From the NCBI GenBank assembly GCA_000341795.1, contig AODO01000003.1, forward strand, positions 1-64,000: a DNA stretch of 64,000 nt, in the 5' to 3' direction. The position numbers and the translations under genes were made by a program. This stretch comes from Rhodococcus triatomae BKS 15-14 (GTDB lineage Bacteria > Actinomycetota > Actinomycetes > Mycobacteriales > Mycobacteriaceae). The notes beneath the pieces were generated by a model. That model made no database searches and was not told the origin of the DNA. It worked only from the letters and a program-made list of their open reading frames with translations. Shown here one piece after another: positions 36,808-45,820 of the stretch; positions within the stretch are counted from its first letter, which is position 1, and each line of letters begins with the position of its first letter.

Positions 36808-37914
36808 TCACAGGTCGATCGTCAGGCAGCCCTCTGCTCGTGACACACATGGCAGGAAGTATCCCGCGTCCACCTCGTCCCGGCTCAACGCGGTCGAGCG
36901 GTGGTCCGGGACGCCGTCGAGCACGCGAACTGCGCACGAACGGCAGAATCCCTGCTGACACGAGTACGTGGCATCGGCTCGCACACCGAGGATCGCGGAC
37001 AGCGCCGTCTGGTCTGCGGCCACACGCAGAACCTCACCCGAGGAGGCGAAGCGGAGGTCGAACGGGCGGCCGTCGACCACCGGAGCCGCGGAGAACCGCT
37101 CGTAATGGAACTCGACGTCGGACCGGTCGACGAGTGCCCCGCGGAGTGCGTCGATCATCGCCGGAGGACCGCAGGCGTACACGGCAGAGTCGCAGGCGAG
37201 ATCGCCGAGCAGTTCCTCGGCACCGGCCGGCCTGTGGGGACCGTCCTCGCGGATGGTGACGCGGTCGCCGAAACGTCCGAGTTCGTCGAGGAACGCCAGT
37301 GAGTCCCGTGTTCGTCCGCAGTAGATCATCGACCACTGCGTGGAGGTCCGGTCCAGGATGTCGAGCATCGCGAGGACCGGTGTGACGCCGATGCCGCCTG
37401 CAATCAGGCGCACCGCACTCGTGGTCTGGTTGTGGCCGCCGACCGCGAGGGGAAAGGCGTTGCGTGGGCGGCCAACCGAGAACTCCGCTCCCACGACGAG
37501 ATCGTTGTGCACCTCGGCGGACCCGCCGCGACCGTCCGGGATCAGGCGGACCGCGATGCGGTAGCAGGAGAGATCCGCGGGGTCACCGCACAGGGAGTAC
37601 TGGCGAACCCTCCCCGATGGCAGGGTCACGTCGACGTGCGCACCGGCGGACCAGGCGGGCAGCGGCGCTCCGTCGGTGGCGGCGAAGGTGACGGCCGTGA
37701 CGCTCTCGTCGTCGGTGGCCGCGATGCGGTCGGTGACGACGACGTCGATCGACTCGTTCGTCTCCCTCACGGCCCCCGGAGCCGGCAACGAGATGCGCCC
37801 GTCGACCCAGTTGATCGCGTCGTAGCCGAGCAGGACCGCGATCATCAGCGGATCACGACGGAACTTTCGGTGCGCGTGCGCGGGGACCGCCACTGATCGG
37901 TATCTGGCGAACAT
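36808..37914 (-). CDS. Ferredoxin-type [2Fe-2S] oxidoreductase (FNR/PDR family)
   Basis: A 368-residue electron-transfer protein in three parts: flavin domain with RQYSLCGDP (residues ~110), NAD-binding domain with AGGIGVTPVLAML (~170) and YACGPPAM, and a C-terminal plant-type ferredoxin with Cys ligands in CQQGFCRSC and a final Cys in YFLPCVS. An additional N-terminal ~45 residues carry a hydrophobic stretch. It takes electrons from NAD(P)H and most likely passes them to the adjacent diiron protein. It starts 8 bp after the diiron gene stop. Confidence 0.9.
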   Translation of the reverse strand: MFARYRSVAVPAHAHRKFRRDPLMIAVLLGYDAINWVDGRISLPAPGAVRETNESIDVVVTDRIAATDDESVTAVTFAATDGAPLPAWSAGAHVDVTLPSGRVRQYSLCGDPADLSCYRIAVRLIPDGRGGSAEVHNDLVVGAEFSVGRPRNAFPLAVGGHNQTTSAVRLIAGGIGVTPVLAMLDILDRTSTQWSMIYCGRTRDSLAFLDELGRFGDRVTIREDGPHRPAGAEELLGDLACDSAVYACGPPAMIDALRGALVDRSDVEFHYERFSAAPVVDGRPFDLRFASSGEVLRVAADQTALSAILGVRADATYSCQQGFCRSCAVRVLDGVPDHRSTALSRDEVDAGYFLPCVSRAEGCLTIDL

Positions 37915-37922
37915 CGGTGCTC

Positions 37923-38825
37923 CTATGCGGCGGTCTGACGAGATTCGACGGTGGCGAGGTAGGACAGGGCCTGCGCCATCGATCCGGTGTCGTCGGGACG
38001 GAAGCCGGGCTTGAGGTAGTCGAAGGCCGAGCCGAACACCGTTCGCGCGGTGGGCAGCAGCCCCAACCTGCCGTCGCGAACCACGTCGTAGAGGACGCGC
38101 AGCCGGGAGGAGGGTGCGTTCGGATCGCTCTTGACCAGATACCAGACGAATCGGCTCGATATCCAGATCACGAGCGGGAACACGACGAGCATGGTGGACA
38201 CCCGCCGCAGGTAGCGTGGGTCGAAGTACATCGCGACGTCGTGGGCGACGTTGCGGTGCTCCATCTCCTCTGCCCCGTGCCAGCGGAAGATCGCGGTCAT
38301 GTCCGGGTCCGCATGGTAGCGGTCCCAGTTGCAGTTGAGCACGAAGTGACCGAGGAATGCGGTGAAGTTCTCGAACGCGGCCGTGATCGCGAGTCGATTG
38401 ATCAGGTGTCGCCGGTTCCGCGTCGCGGTGGCGAAGGTCCGGGGCCCCAGCACCTTTCCCAGGACGAACCGCGACTGCTCCAGTAACGGCTCCGGGTCGA
38501 TGCCGTTCCGCTGGAAGTAGTCGTCCAACGAGTCGTCGTGCGCATTGGCGTGCATCGTCTCCTGACCGATGAACCCGAGCACGTCCTCCCGCAATCGCTG
38601 ATCCTCGATGTCCGGCAGGGCTTCCTCGAACGCGGCGATGAAGAACCGCTCGACCTCCGGGAAGAGCAGGTGGTAGGCGCTGACCGTGTGCGAGGCAACC
38701 GGGTGGCCCGGAATCCAGTGCAGCGGGGTGCGACTCAGGTCGAACGAGACGTTGCGGGCCTTCAACTGGAGCGGCCCGATGTCGACCGTGTCCATCGGAA
38801 AGCGGGACTTCTTCCGGATTTTCAT
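37923..38825 (-). CDS. Diiron ferritin-like protein annotated as metal-dependent hydrolase (PF10118)
   Basis: A 300-residue helical-bundle protein of the PF10118 type. Two E-x-x-H motifs (E89-H92 and E187-H190) plus Glu residues on the other helices (E57/E59 and E152) form the ligand set of a non-heme diiron centre. A hydrophobic segment at about 208-225 may anchor it to membranes. Although the family is named a hydrolase, the adjacent [2Fe-2S] reductase suggests an oxygenase role; this is inference. The ATG overlaps the alpha/beta hydrolase stop (ATGA). Confidence 0.8.
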   Translation of the reverse strand: MKIRKKSRFPMDTVDIGPLQLKARNVSFDLSRTPLHWIPGHPVASHTVSAYHLLFPEVERFFIAAFEEALPDIEDQRLREDVLGFIGQETMHANAHDDSLDDYFQRNGIDPEPLLEQSRFVLGKVLGPRTFATATRNRRHLINRLAITAAFENFTAFLGHFVLNCNWDRYHADPDMTAIFRWHGAEEMEHRNVAHDVAMYFDPRYLRRVSTMLVVFPLVIWISSRFVWYLVKSDPNAPSSRLRVLYDVVRDGRLGLLPTARTVFGSAFDYLKPGFRPDDTGSMAQALSYLATVESRQTAA

Positions 38826-39724
38826 GCAGTCACTCCTTCGGACAGGTATTCGACGATGTGATCCACGACGATGTCGGGCCGCTCGAGGTGCGCGAAGTGG
38901 CCCGCGCCGTCGATCACGATTCGCCGGCTTCTCGGCGGCAGGTGCTCGAGAGCGTGCGCGCCGGTGCGTTCGAGTCCACAGGTGTCGTCGGCGCCCTGTA
39001 GGAACAGGACCGGGTTCCGGGGCGGACGGAAGGCTCGCTGCTGCTCGGGGCGATGCTCCCGGCTGCGTCGGTAGACGGGATTCCAGACGGCGCGGTAGTA
39101 GCTGAAGGCGGCCCGCCGTCGAGGTCGGTCGTTCAGTGACTCGAGCGCGCGGCGCCGGTACTCGGCGACCTCGGAGCACGGCGCCCACAGTCGCCACAGC
39201 AGCCGGATCAGGCGGTCGCCGAGCATCTCCGACAGAATCGGGACCGACAGGACCGCCATGTACCAGCTCCGCGGCATCTGCCTCGCCAGAGTCGGCCACA
39301 GCCCGGGGCGAGCCAGGGCCTTGATCGCCGGCAACGGCGGAATCGCGATCAGCACTACCCGGCTGAACAATTCGGGGTGGCTGCTCGACACCGCACTGGC
39401 GACGGCACCACCCCAGTCGTGACCGACGGCGACAGCACGAGGGTCGGCACCCACGGCCCGATGGATGCCGATCACATCGCCGACCAGGGACCCGATCGAG
39501 TAGTCGTCGTCACGGGCCAGGGAACTCGGCGCGTACCCGCGAGCGAACGGTGCGATCACGCGCCACCCCTGTGCCGCGAGCGCCGGTCCGACCTTCGCCC
39601 ACGTCCACGCGCTGTCGGGGAAGCCGTGCAGCAGCAACGCGACGGGGTCGGCGGTATCGCCCCAGGCGAGAGCCTCTACGTCGGCGGTGTCGAGCGCGAT
39701 TCGCAGCGTTTCCGGCGGAGACAA
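38822..39724 (-). CDS. Alpha/beta hydrolase, epoxide-hydrolase/dehalogenase type
   Basis: A 300-residue alpha/beta hydrolase. The oxyanion HGFPDSAWTW is followed by the nucleophile elbow VGHDWGGAVAS, where Asp rather than Ser is the nucleophile, as in epoxide hydrolases and haloalkane dehalogenases. An acid is in GADDTCGL and the His in GAGHFAHLERPD. The TTG at 39724 is supported by AGGAGG about 9 bases upstream. First gene of the operon, so its substrate may be the product of the diiron enzyme. Confidence 0.87.
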   Translation of the reverse strand: MSPPETLRIALDTADVEALAWGDTADPVALLLHGFPDSAWTWAKVGPALAAQGWRVIAPFARGYAPSSLARDDDYSIGSLVGDVIGIHRAVGADPRAVAVGHDWGGAVASAVSSSHPELFSRVVLIAIPPLPAIKALARPGLWPTLARQMPRSWYMAVLSVPILSEMLGDRLIRLLWRLWAPCSEVAEYRRRALESLNDRPRRRAAFSYYRAVWNPVYRRSREHRPEQQRAFRPPRNPVLFLQGADDTCGLERTGAHALEHLPPRSRRIVIDGAGHFAHLERPDIVVDHIVEYLSEGVTA

Positions 39725-39780
39725 GATCGTGGTCCTCCTGTGTGTGACCGAGCGGTCGGACTTCCGGTCGCCTCTTGCGC

Positions 39781-39805
39781 AACCAGCATGCAGTCATGCA
39801 TGGTT
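39781..39805. promoter_or_regulatory. Candidate TetR operator in the divergent hydrolase/amidohydrolase gap
   Basis: A nearly perfect inverted repeat reads AACCA-G-CATG, CAGT, CATG-CA-TGGTT: arms of AACCA and CATG separated by one base on the left and two on the right. A second, weaker dyad (ACGT..TTA / TAACGT) follows at about 39807-39830. The TetR encoded at 36165-36800 or 41865-42488 is a plausible binder. Confidence 0.4.
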
Positions 39806-39938
39806 TTACGTGTTACCGCCATTAACGTCAAGTGTTGCCACGCAAAAGACCAGGTGAACGCGGCAACAACCAGAAACACGCTACGAAGCGCCGGTCCACG
39901 GCCAGTGCACGTCGGGCTCAACGGAGAGGAATCCAGAG

Positions 39939-41738
39939 ATGAGTCGATACGACTTGATCGTGCGAGGCGGGATCTGGTTCGACGGCTCGGGCGGCTCGCC
40001 GCGCGTCGCCGACCTCGCGATCGCCGACGGCGAGGTCGTCGAGATCAGTTCCAGCCCGCTGGACGACACCGACGCCGACGAGGTGATCGACGGGACCGGC
40101 CGATGGGTCATGCCCGGATTCGTCGACGTACACACCCACTACGACGTCGAGATGCTGGTCGCACCCGCGCTGACGGAGTCCATCCGGCACGGGGTCACCA
40201 CCGCAATCGTCGGCAACTGCTCGCTCACCACGATCATGGCGTCGAACACGGAATGCGCCGACATCTTCAGCCGCGTCGAAGCCGTCCCGCGGGACATCGT
40301 CATCGGAGCGCTGGACGAGCATCGAACCTGGTCGACGCCCGGCGAGTACGTCAAGGCGGTCGACGGCCTGAACCTCGGGCTCAACATCGCGGCGTTTCTC
40401 GGCCAGTCGGACATGCGCATCAACGTCATGGGCATGGACCGCGCGGTGGACGCCAGGGCCGTGCCGACCTCCGACGAGATCGGCCGCATGACCGAGATCC
40501 TCGGCGATGCGCTCGACGCGGGCTTCCTCGGCATGTCGGCCACGACCAACTGGATCGACAAGCTCGACGGCGACCTGTACCGGTCTCGTTCGCTGCCGAC
40601 AACTTTCGTCAGGGGTCGCGAGTTTCGCGCACTGAACAAGGTGCTCCGCGAGCGCGGCCGAATCCTGCAGAGCACACCCCAGGTGTCGCTGACCCCGAAC
40701 GTGCCGAAGTTCTTCCTCGCGGCCAGCAGCCGATTCCGTCGCAACCGGCTCAAGGTGTCGCTGCTCGCAGCAGCCGACTCGAAGGCCTACCCGCCTCTGA
40801 TCTACTTCATGATGTACGGGGCACCGATTCTCAACCGTCTGCTCAAGGGCGACTTCCAGTGGCAACACCTCCCGGTGCCGTTCACGGTCTACGCCGACGG
40901 CATCGACCTGGTCGTGTTCGAGGAATTCGGTTCCGGCGCAGCCGCACTCGACATCAAGGACCAGTTGGAGCGCAACGAGTTGCTCGCGTCCGAGGAGTAC
41001 CGCCGCTGGTTCCGCCGCGACTACGAGAACAAGCTCTCCCCGAAGATCTGGCATCGCAACCTCTACGACGCCACCGTCGTCGCCTGCCCGGACACCACCC
41101 TCGTCGGCAAGAGCTTCGGCCGGATCGGCGACGAACGCGGGCTCCATCCGGTCGACGCGTTCCTCGATCTGGTACTCGAGCACGGCCGCGAGATCCGCTG
41201 GCGCACCACCATCGCCAACCACCGCCCGAAGTACCTCGACAAGCTGGCCGCCAACAAGAGCGTCCACATGGGATTCGGCGACGCCGGCGCACACCTGCGG
41301 AACATGGCCTTCTACAACTACCACCTACGGTTGCTCGAGCGCGTGAAATCCGCTCAAAGCCAACGCAAACCGTTCCTCACGGTCGAACGCGCCGTGCACC
41401 GACTCACCGCCGAGGTGGCCGACTGGTACAACCTCGACGCCGGGCACCTGCGGGTGGGCGATCGCGCCGACATCGTGATCGTCGATCCGACGCGGCTCGA
41501 CCAATCCGTCCACGGCCTGTCCGAACGGGAGATCCCCGAGTACGGCGGCCTGCGCCGCATGGTGAATCGCGGCGACGCCGTCACTGCGACCATCGTCAGC
41601 GGTCGCGTCGTCTACCGGGACGGCCGGTTCGCGGACGGACTCGGCGCCGACTGGGGTCCCGGCCGATTCCTCCCTGCAGGACGGAAGGTCCGCGGGACCA
41701 ACGACGCGGCGGCCGATGCACCGGTCCAGCCGGCCTGA
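39939..41738 (+). CDS. N-acyl-D-amino-acid deacylase-like amidohydrolase
   Basis: A 599-residue metallo-amidohydrolase of the D-aminoacylase/dihydroorotase superfamily. The N-terminal metal motif is MPGFVDVHTHYD near residue 63, with GHGD-type ligands later (FGDAGAHLR near 448) and a characteristic C-terminal beta segment LRVGDRADIVIVDPTRLDQ. It is divergent from the hydrolase/diiron operon and separated by a regulatory gap. Exact substrate unclear: many actinobacterial members are catabolic amidases of unknown substrate. No signal peptide is seen. Confidence 0.87.
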   Translation: MSRYDLIVRGGIWFDGSGGSPRVADLAIADGEVVEISSSPLDDTDADEVIDGTGRWVMPGFVDVHTHYDVEMLVAPALTESIRHGVTTAIVGNCSLTTIMASNTECADIFSRVEAVPRDIVIGALDEHRTWSTPGEYVKAVDGLNLGLNIAAFLGQSDMRINVMGMDRAVDARAVPTSDEIGRMTEILGDALDAGFLGMSATTNWIDKLDGDLYRSRSLPTTFVRGREFRALNKVLRERGRILQSTPQVSLTPNVPKFFLAASSRFRRNRLKVSLLAAADSKAYPPLIYFMMYGAPILNRLLKGDFQWQHLPVPFTVYADGIDLVVFEEFGSGAAALDIKDQLERNELLASEEYRRWFRRDYENKLSPKIWHRNLYDATVVACPDTTLVGKSFGRIGDERGLHPVDAFLDLVLEHGREIRWRTTIANHRPKYLDKLAANKSVHMGFGDAGAHLRNMAFYNYHLRLLERVKSAQSQRKPFLTVERAVHRLTAEVADWYNLDAGHLRVGDRADIVIVDPTRLDQSVHGLSEREIPEYGGLRRMVNRGDAVTATIVSGRVVYRDGRFADGLGADWGPGRFLPAGRKVRGTNDAAADAPVQPA

Positions 41739-41864
41739 CCAGCTTTCCCGAGGCGCGACCCGTGCGCGAGTCCCAGCATGCGACGCCGGGTCGCTAGACT
41801 CTCGCAGTGGTCAGAGTCCGGTACGCACCGCAGACGGCACACCCTGGTGCAGGCGCGAGGGCTC

Positions 41865-42488
41865 GTGGCTGAGAGAGCGACCCGGCGGACGGCACCGGAC
41901 GAGATGCGTCGGCGCCTGGTCGGAGCGACGGTCGACTGTCTGGTCGAGTACGGGTTCGCGGGCACGACCACCCAGCGGGTTCAGACGCGGGCGGGCGTCT
42001 CACGCGGAGCGTTGCTGCACCATTTTCCCAGCAAGAACGACATGTTCGTGGCCGCGATTCGGCACGTGGCCGAACAGCGGGCGGAGCGGATGCGCAGTCT
42101 GGCCGCCGAACAGGGGCCGACCTCGGACCGGATCGCCTTCGCGGTGACGGTACTGCGGCAGGCCATGTCGGGACCGCTCTTCCTCGCGGGACACGAGTTG
42201 TGGATGGCGGCACGAACGGATTCGGCGTTGTTCACGGTGCTGGCGCCGTACGAACGCGACGCCGGGCGAGTTCTGCGTGAGGTGGGTGGGGAGCTGTTCG
42301 GGCCACCGTATTCGGGCATGCCGGGATTCGCGGTCGCGTTCGATTCGCTGGTCGAGTTGCTCCGCGGGCTGGCAATGACGAGTCTGCTGCGGAACGGCTC
42401 CGACATGGAAGAGCGGGTGCTGACCGCCTGGCGGTCGGTGTTCCCCGAGATGTGTCGTGCGGCCCCACCGCCGGAGTCGCGGCGGTAG
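41865..42488 (+). CDS. TetR-family transcriptional regulator
   Basis: A 207-residue TetR protein with helix-turn-helix around residues 35-55 (TTTQRVQTRAGVSRGALLHHF). The start is uncertain: GTG 41865 has GAGGG four bases upstream and gives MAERATRRTAPDEMRRR; GTG 41847 and ATG 41778 are longer in-frame alternatives. It follows the amidohydrolase by ~125 bp on the same strand. A TAGACT at about 41794 could be its own -10. Confidence 0.85.
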   Translation: MAERATRRTAPDEMRRRLVGATVDCLVEYGFAGTTTQRVQTRAGVSRGALLHHFPSKNDMFVAAIRHVAEQRAERMRSLAAEQGPTSDRIAFAVTVLRQAMSGPLFLAGHELWMAARTDSALFTVLAPYERDAGRVLREVGGELFGPPYSGMPGFAVAFDSLVELLRGLAMTSLLRNGSDMEERVLTAWRSVFPEMCRAAPPPESRR

Positions 42489-42569
42489 CGGCGCGCGGCC
42501 GAGCGATCGCTCGTCGGTGCGGGGACGGTCCTGCCGTGACACGGTCGACCCGAAGGGGACGGCACGAGG

Positions 42570-43373
42570 TCAGCGAGCAGGACCGCCCTGGGCGGGATCG
42601 AGGTCGGTGAAGTTGCCGTGCCTGCCCGCACCTGCGGCGAAGCGGGCTGCGCCGGCGAGGGTGTCGGCCATGAGCGACGCCATGCCCCGACCGAATTCGT
42701 TGGCCAGGGCGTCGGTTTCGGTGAGCCCGTCCTGTTCCAGGAGCGAGAGCCGGTCCTGGCGCATGCAGGTCTGCGGGAACCGGGTGAGTTCGAGCGCGAG
42801 GGCGCGGGCCGCGGGCAGTGCCCGGCCGTCGGGAACGACACGGTTGACCAGGCCGATCCGGTGGGCCTCGTCGGCGGAAACCGGTCGGCCGGTGAGGATC
42901 AGGTCCATCGCGTGTCCGGCACCGATCAGTCTCGGCAGCCGGACGGTGCCACCGTCGATAAGGGGCACGCCCCATCGCCGGCAGAAGACCCCGAAGACGG
43001 CGTCCTCCGAGGCGACGCGCAGGTCCGCCCAGATCGCCAGTTCCAGGCCCCCGGCGACGGCGTGACCCTCGATCGCGGCAATGACCGGCTTGGACAGCCG
43101 CATGCGGGTGGGGCCCATCGGACCGTCGCCGTCGCGGCCGACCGAGTTGCCGCGGTCCGTGCCGAGTGCTTTGAGATCCGCTCCTGCGCAGAATGTTCCG
43201 CCGACCCCGGTCAGGATCGCCACATCGGCGTCGGGGTCCGCGTCGAAGTCTCGGAACGCCGCGGCGAGGGCGTCGGCAGTCGGCCGATCCACCGCGTTGC
43301 GAGCGTGAGGGCGGTTGATGCTCACGGTGGTCACTCGGCTGTCGCGTTCGATCAGCACGGCGCCTTCGGACAT
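42570..43373 (-). CDS. Enoyl-CoA hydratase/isomerase
   Basis: A 267-residue crotonase-fold protein: GVGGTFCAGADLKAL forms the oxyanion hole, GHAVAGGLELAIWADLRVAS the CoA-binding centre, and GVFCRRWGVPLIDGG replaces the usual PE-KLG hydratase segment, so the second catalytic Glu is missing. It may be an isomerase or other crotonase. The ATG at 43373 follows AAAGGAGT. Divergent from the TetR at 43575 with a perfect palindrome between. Confidence 0.87.
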   Translation of the reverse strand: MSEGAVLIERDSRVTTVSINRPHARNAVDRPTADALAAAFRDFDADPDADVAILTGVGGTFCAGADLKALGTDRGNSVGRDGDGPMGPTRMRLSKPVIAAIEGHAVAGGLELAIWADLRVASEDAVFGVFCRRWGVPLIDGGTVRLPRLIGAGHAMDLILTGRPVSADEAHRIGLVNRVVPDGRALPAARALALELTRFPQTCMRQDRLSLLEQDGLTETDALANEFGRGMASLMADTLAGAARFAAGAGRHGNFTDLDPAQGGPAR

Positions 43374-43463
43374 GGGCCGACTCCTTTACGGTCCGGAGCT
43401 GGAGAGCTCTGGCGGTGACTTCCTTCATGATCTCGCGTGTGTGTGTCGTCCGCGCCGACACGG

Positions 43464-43487
43464 TAACAGTCCGTCCAAACGGACTGT
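43464..43487. promoter_or_regulatory. Perfect inverted-repeat operator in the divergent ECH/tetR gap
   Basis: AACAGTCCGT (43464-43473) and ACGGACTGTT (43478-43487) form a perfect 10-bp inverted repeat with a CCAA centre. It lies midway in the 201-bp gap between the enoyl-CoA hydratase and the TetR gene, the typical place for an autoregulatory TetR operator controlling both directions. Confidence 0.7.
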
Positions 43488-43574
43488 TGCATTACGCGCC
43501 ACGGCGGAGCGCCGCCCGGCCCTGCCTCGCGCCACCCTTGACGGAAGAACGGAATCAATGTTCACTCCTTGGGC

Positions 43575-44186
43575 ATGGCGTACAGACGGACCCCGGCCGT
43601 CCAGGAACGGCTCGACTCCATGCGGGCGAAACTGATCGAATCCGCGACCGGACTCGTCGCCCGGAACGGCTACGGCGGCTGCTCGATCTCTGCCGTCGCG
43701 GCGGAGGCGGGCGTGGGCACAGGCACGGTCTACCGGCACTTCTCGAACAAGGGCGAGCTGTTCGCGGAGGTCTTCCGGATCGTGTGCAGTCGCGAAGTGG
43801 CGGCAGCCGTGAACGCGGGCAACGCCGCTCGCGCCGACAGCGGCCCCTGCGTCACGGCCGTCTCCGCGTCGGTCCAGACCTTCGCCGAACGGGCGCTGCG
43901 CGCGCCCACTCTCGCCTACGCCCTGCTCGTCGAGCCCGTCGACCCGCAGGTGGACACCGAACGCCTGCTGTTTCGCGAGTCCTTCCGCGATGCGCTCGCC
44001 GTCGCCATCGCCGAGGCCGCCGACGCCGGCGAGATACCCGCCCAGGACGCCACCGTCACCGCCGCCTGCATCGTCGGCGCGATCGGCGAAGCACTGATCC
44101 TGCCCCTCTCCCGGGGGCACGCCGACGACACCGTCGTTCCCACCATCCTGACCTTCACCCTTCGATCACTGGGGAGCCCGACATGA
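43575..44186 (+). CDS. TetR-family transcriptional regulator
   Basis: A 203-residue TetR regulator; the HTH is at about residues 32-52 (SISAVAAEAGVGTGTVYRHF). It heads the operon TetR - AidB-like dehydrogenase - enoyl-CoA hydratase, with 4-bp overlaps throughout. No ribosome-binding site precedes the ATG; TTGACG (43538-43543) and TTCACT (43561-43566) 17 bp apart would put a start near the ATG, so the mRNA may be leaderless. A TTG at 43569 is an alternative start. It probably binds the palindrome at 43464-43487. Confidence 0.88.
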   Translation: MAYRRTPAVQERLDSMRAKLIESATGLVARNGYGGCSISAVAAEAGVGTGTVYRHFSNKGELFAEVFRIVCSREVAAAVNAGNAARADSGPCVTAVSASVQTFAERALRAPTLAYALLVEPVDPQVDTERLLFRESFRDALAVAIAEAADAGEIPAQDATVTAACIVGAIGEALILPLSRGHADDTVVPTILTFTLRSLGSPT

Positions 44187-45820
44187 GTGCCACACACGAG
44201 GTCGTCAACCAGGTACCTCCGCTCGTCGACCACGACGCCTCCGATTACCCGCCCATCCTCGAGGCGCTGGAACGCGAGGGCGCCCACGCCGGGCTCGACG
44301 AGCTGCATCGCGTCGGACAGCTCGTGGGCAGCGAAGAGGCCCAACGCTGGGGCGACCTCGCCGAGGCCCACCCGCCGGTTCTGCGCACCCACGACCGCTA
44401 CGGCAACCGCATCGACGAGGTCGAATACGACCCGGCCTACCACCGGCTGATGGCGACAGCGGTGGAGATGGGCTTGCACGGCGCACCGTGGGCGGACCCG
44501 AGCCCGCACGCCCATCTGATCCGGGCCGCGAAGATGACGGTGTGGGGGCAGGTCGACGCGGGCCACGGGTGCCCGATCTCGATGACCTACGCGGTCGTAC
44601 CCGCACTGCGGCACAACTCGGCGCTCGCCGCACGATACGAACCGCTGCTCACCGCGCGCGCCTACGACCCGGAACTCGCCCCGCCGCTGACCAAGACCGG
44701 CCTCATCGCAGGCATGTCCATGACCGAGAAGCAGGGCGGGTCCGACGTCCGCGCCGGGACGACGCGGGCGGTGCCGCAGTCGGACGGGAGCCACCTGCTG
44801 ACCGGACACAAGTGGTTCACCTCGGCACCGATGTCGGACGTGTTCCTGGTTCTGGCACAGGCCCCGGGTGGGCTGTCGTGCTTCTTCCTGCCGCGAATCC
44901 TCCCCGACGGCACCCGCAACCGGATGCACCTGCAACGGCTCAAGGACAAACTGGGAAACCACTCGAATGCCAGCAGCGAGGTCGAGTACGACGAGGCCGT
45001 CGCCTGGCTGGTCGGCGAGGAGGGCCGTGGGGTCCCGACCATCATCGAGATGGTGAACATGACCCGGCTGGACTGCACCATCGGCACGGCGACGGGAATG
45101 CGTGTCGGGACGGCGCAGGCCGCGCACCACGCCGCCCATCGCAGCGCGTTCGGCGCACACCTGGTCGATCAGCCGCTGATGCGCAACGTCCTCGCCGATC
45201 TCGCCGTCGAATCAGAGGCCTCGACCACGGTCGCGCTGTGGCTGGCCGCGCTCACCGACCGGGCGACGGCAGGCGACGACCGGTCCGTCGCGCTGCGCCG
45301 CATCGCACTCGCGGTCAGCAAGTACTTCGTCTGCAAACGCGGGCCCATCCACGCCGCCGAAGCCCTGGAATGCCTGGGCGGCAACGGATACGTGGAGGAA
45401 TCGCGGATGCCGCGCCTGTATCGCGAGGCGCCGTTGCTCTCGGTGTGGGAGGGCTCCGGCAACGTGGCCGCCCTCGACACGCTGCGCGCGATGGCCAAAC
45501 AACCCGAATCGCTGCAGGTCTTCTTCGACGAACTCGACACCGCGGCGGGGGCGGACGCCCGTCTCGACCGCGCCGTCGCCGACCTGAAGACGAGCTTCGG
45601 CGACATCGAGACGCTTCAGCACCGGGCCCGGCGGGTGGTGGGCGACATGGCGCTCGCGTTGCAGGGGTCGCTGCTCGTGAGGTACGGCCACCCCGCGGTC
45701 GCCGACGCCTTCTGCGTCAGCAGGCTCTCGGGCGACTGGGGCAGCGTGTTCGGGACTCTTCCACCCGGCGTGGACACCGCGTCGATCATCGCTCGCGCCA
45801 CCCCGAAGGTCGGCTCGTGA
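44183..45820 (+). CDS. AidB-like acyl-CoA dehydrogenase
   Basis: A 545-residue flavoprotein of the AidB subgroup, about 150 residues longer than ordinary acyl-CoA dehydrogenases. The FAD segments MTEKQGGSDVRAGTT and GHKWFTSAPMSDVFLVLAQA, and the tail LGGNGYVEESRMPRLYREAPLLSVWEGSGN, are characteristic of AidB. E. coli AidB is linked to alkylation damage; actinobacterial homologues are common in lipid-catabolic clusters, and this one sits between a TetR and an enoyl-CoA hydratase, so a metabolic role is likelier. Confidence 0.9.
   Translation: MSATHEVVNQVPPLVDHDASDYPPILEALEREGAHAGLDELHRVGQLVGSEEAQRWGDLAEAHPPVLRTHDRYGNRIDEVEYDPAYHRLMATAVEMGLHGAPWADPSPHAHLIRAAKMTVWGQVDAGHGCPISMTYAVVPALRHNSALAARYEPLLTARAYDPELAPPLTKTGLIAGMSMTEKQGGSDVRAGTTRAVPQSDGSHLLTGHKWFTSAPMSDVFLVLAQAPGGLSCFFLPRILPDGTRNRMHLQRLKDKLGNHSNASSEVEYDEAVAWLVGEEGRGVPTIIEMVNMTRLDCTIGTATGMRVGTAQAAHHAAHRSAFGAHLVDQPLMRNVLADLAVESEASTTVALWLAALTDRATAGDDRSVALRRIALAVSKYFVCKRGPIHAAEALECLGGNGYVEESRMPRLYREAPLLSVWEGSGNVAALDTLRAMAKQPESLQVFFDELDTAAGADARLDRAVADLKTSFGDIETLQHRARRVVGDMALALQGSLLVRYGHPAVADAFCVSRLSGDWGSVFGTLPPGVDTASIIARATPKVGS

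Noticed and set aside
42500-42513. 14-bp palindrome CGAGCGATCGCTCG
   Set aside because: Lies between convergent genes with no promoter to control. Short GC-rich palindromes around GCGATCGC are common in such genomes; nothing links it to regulation.
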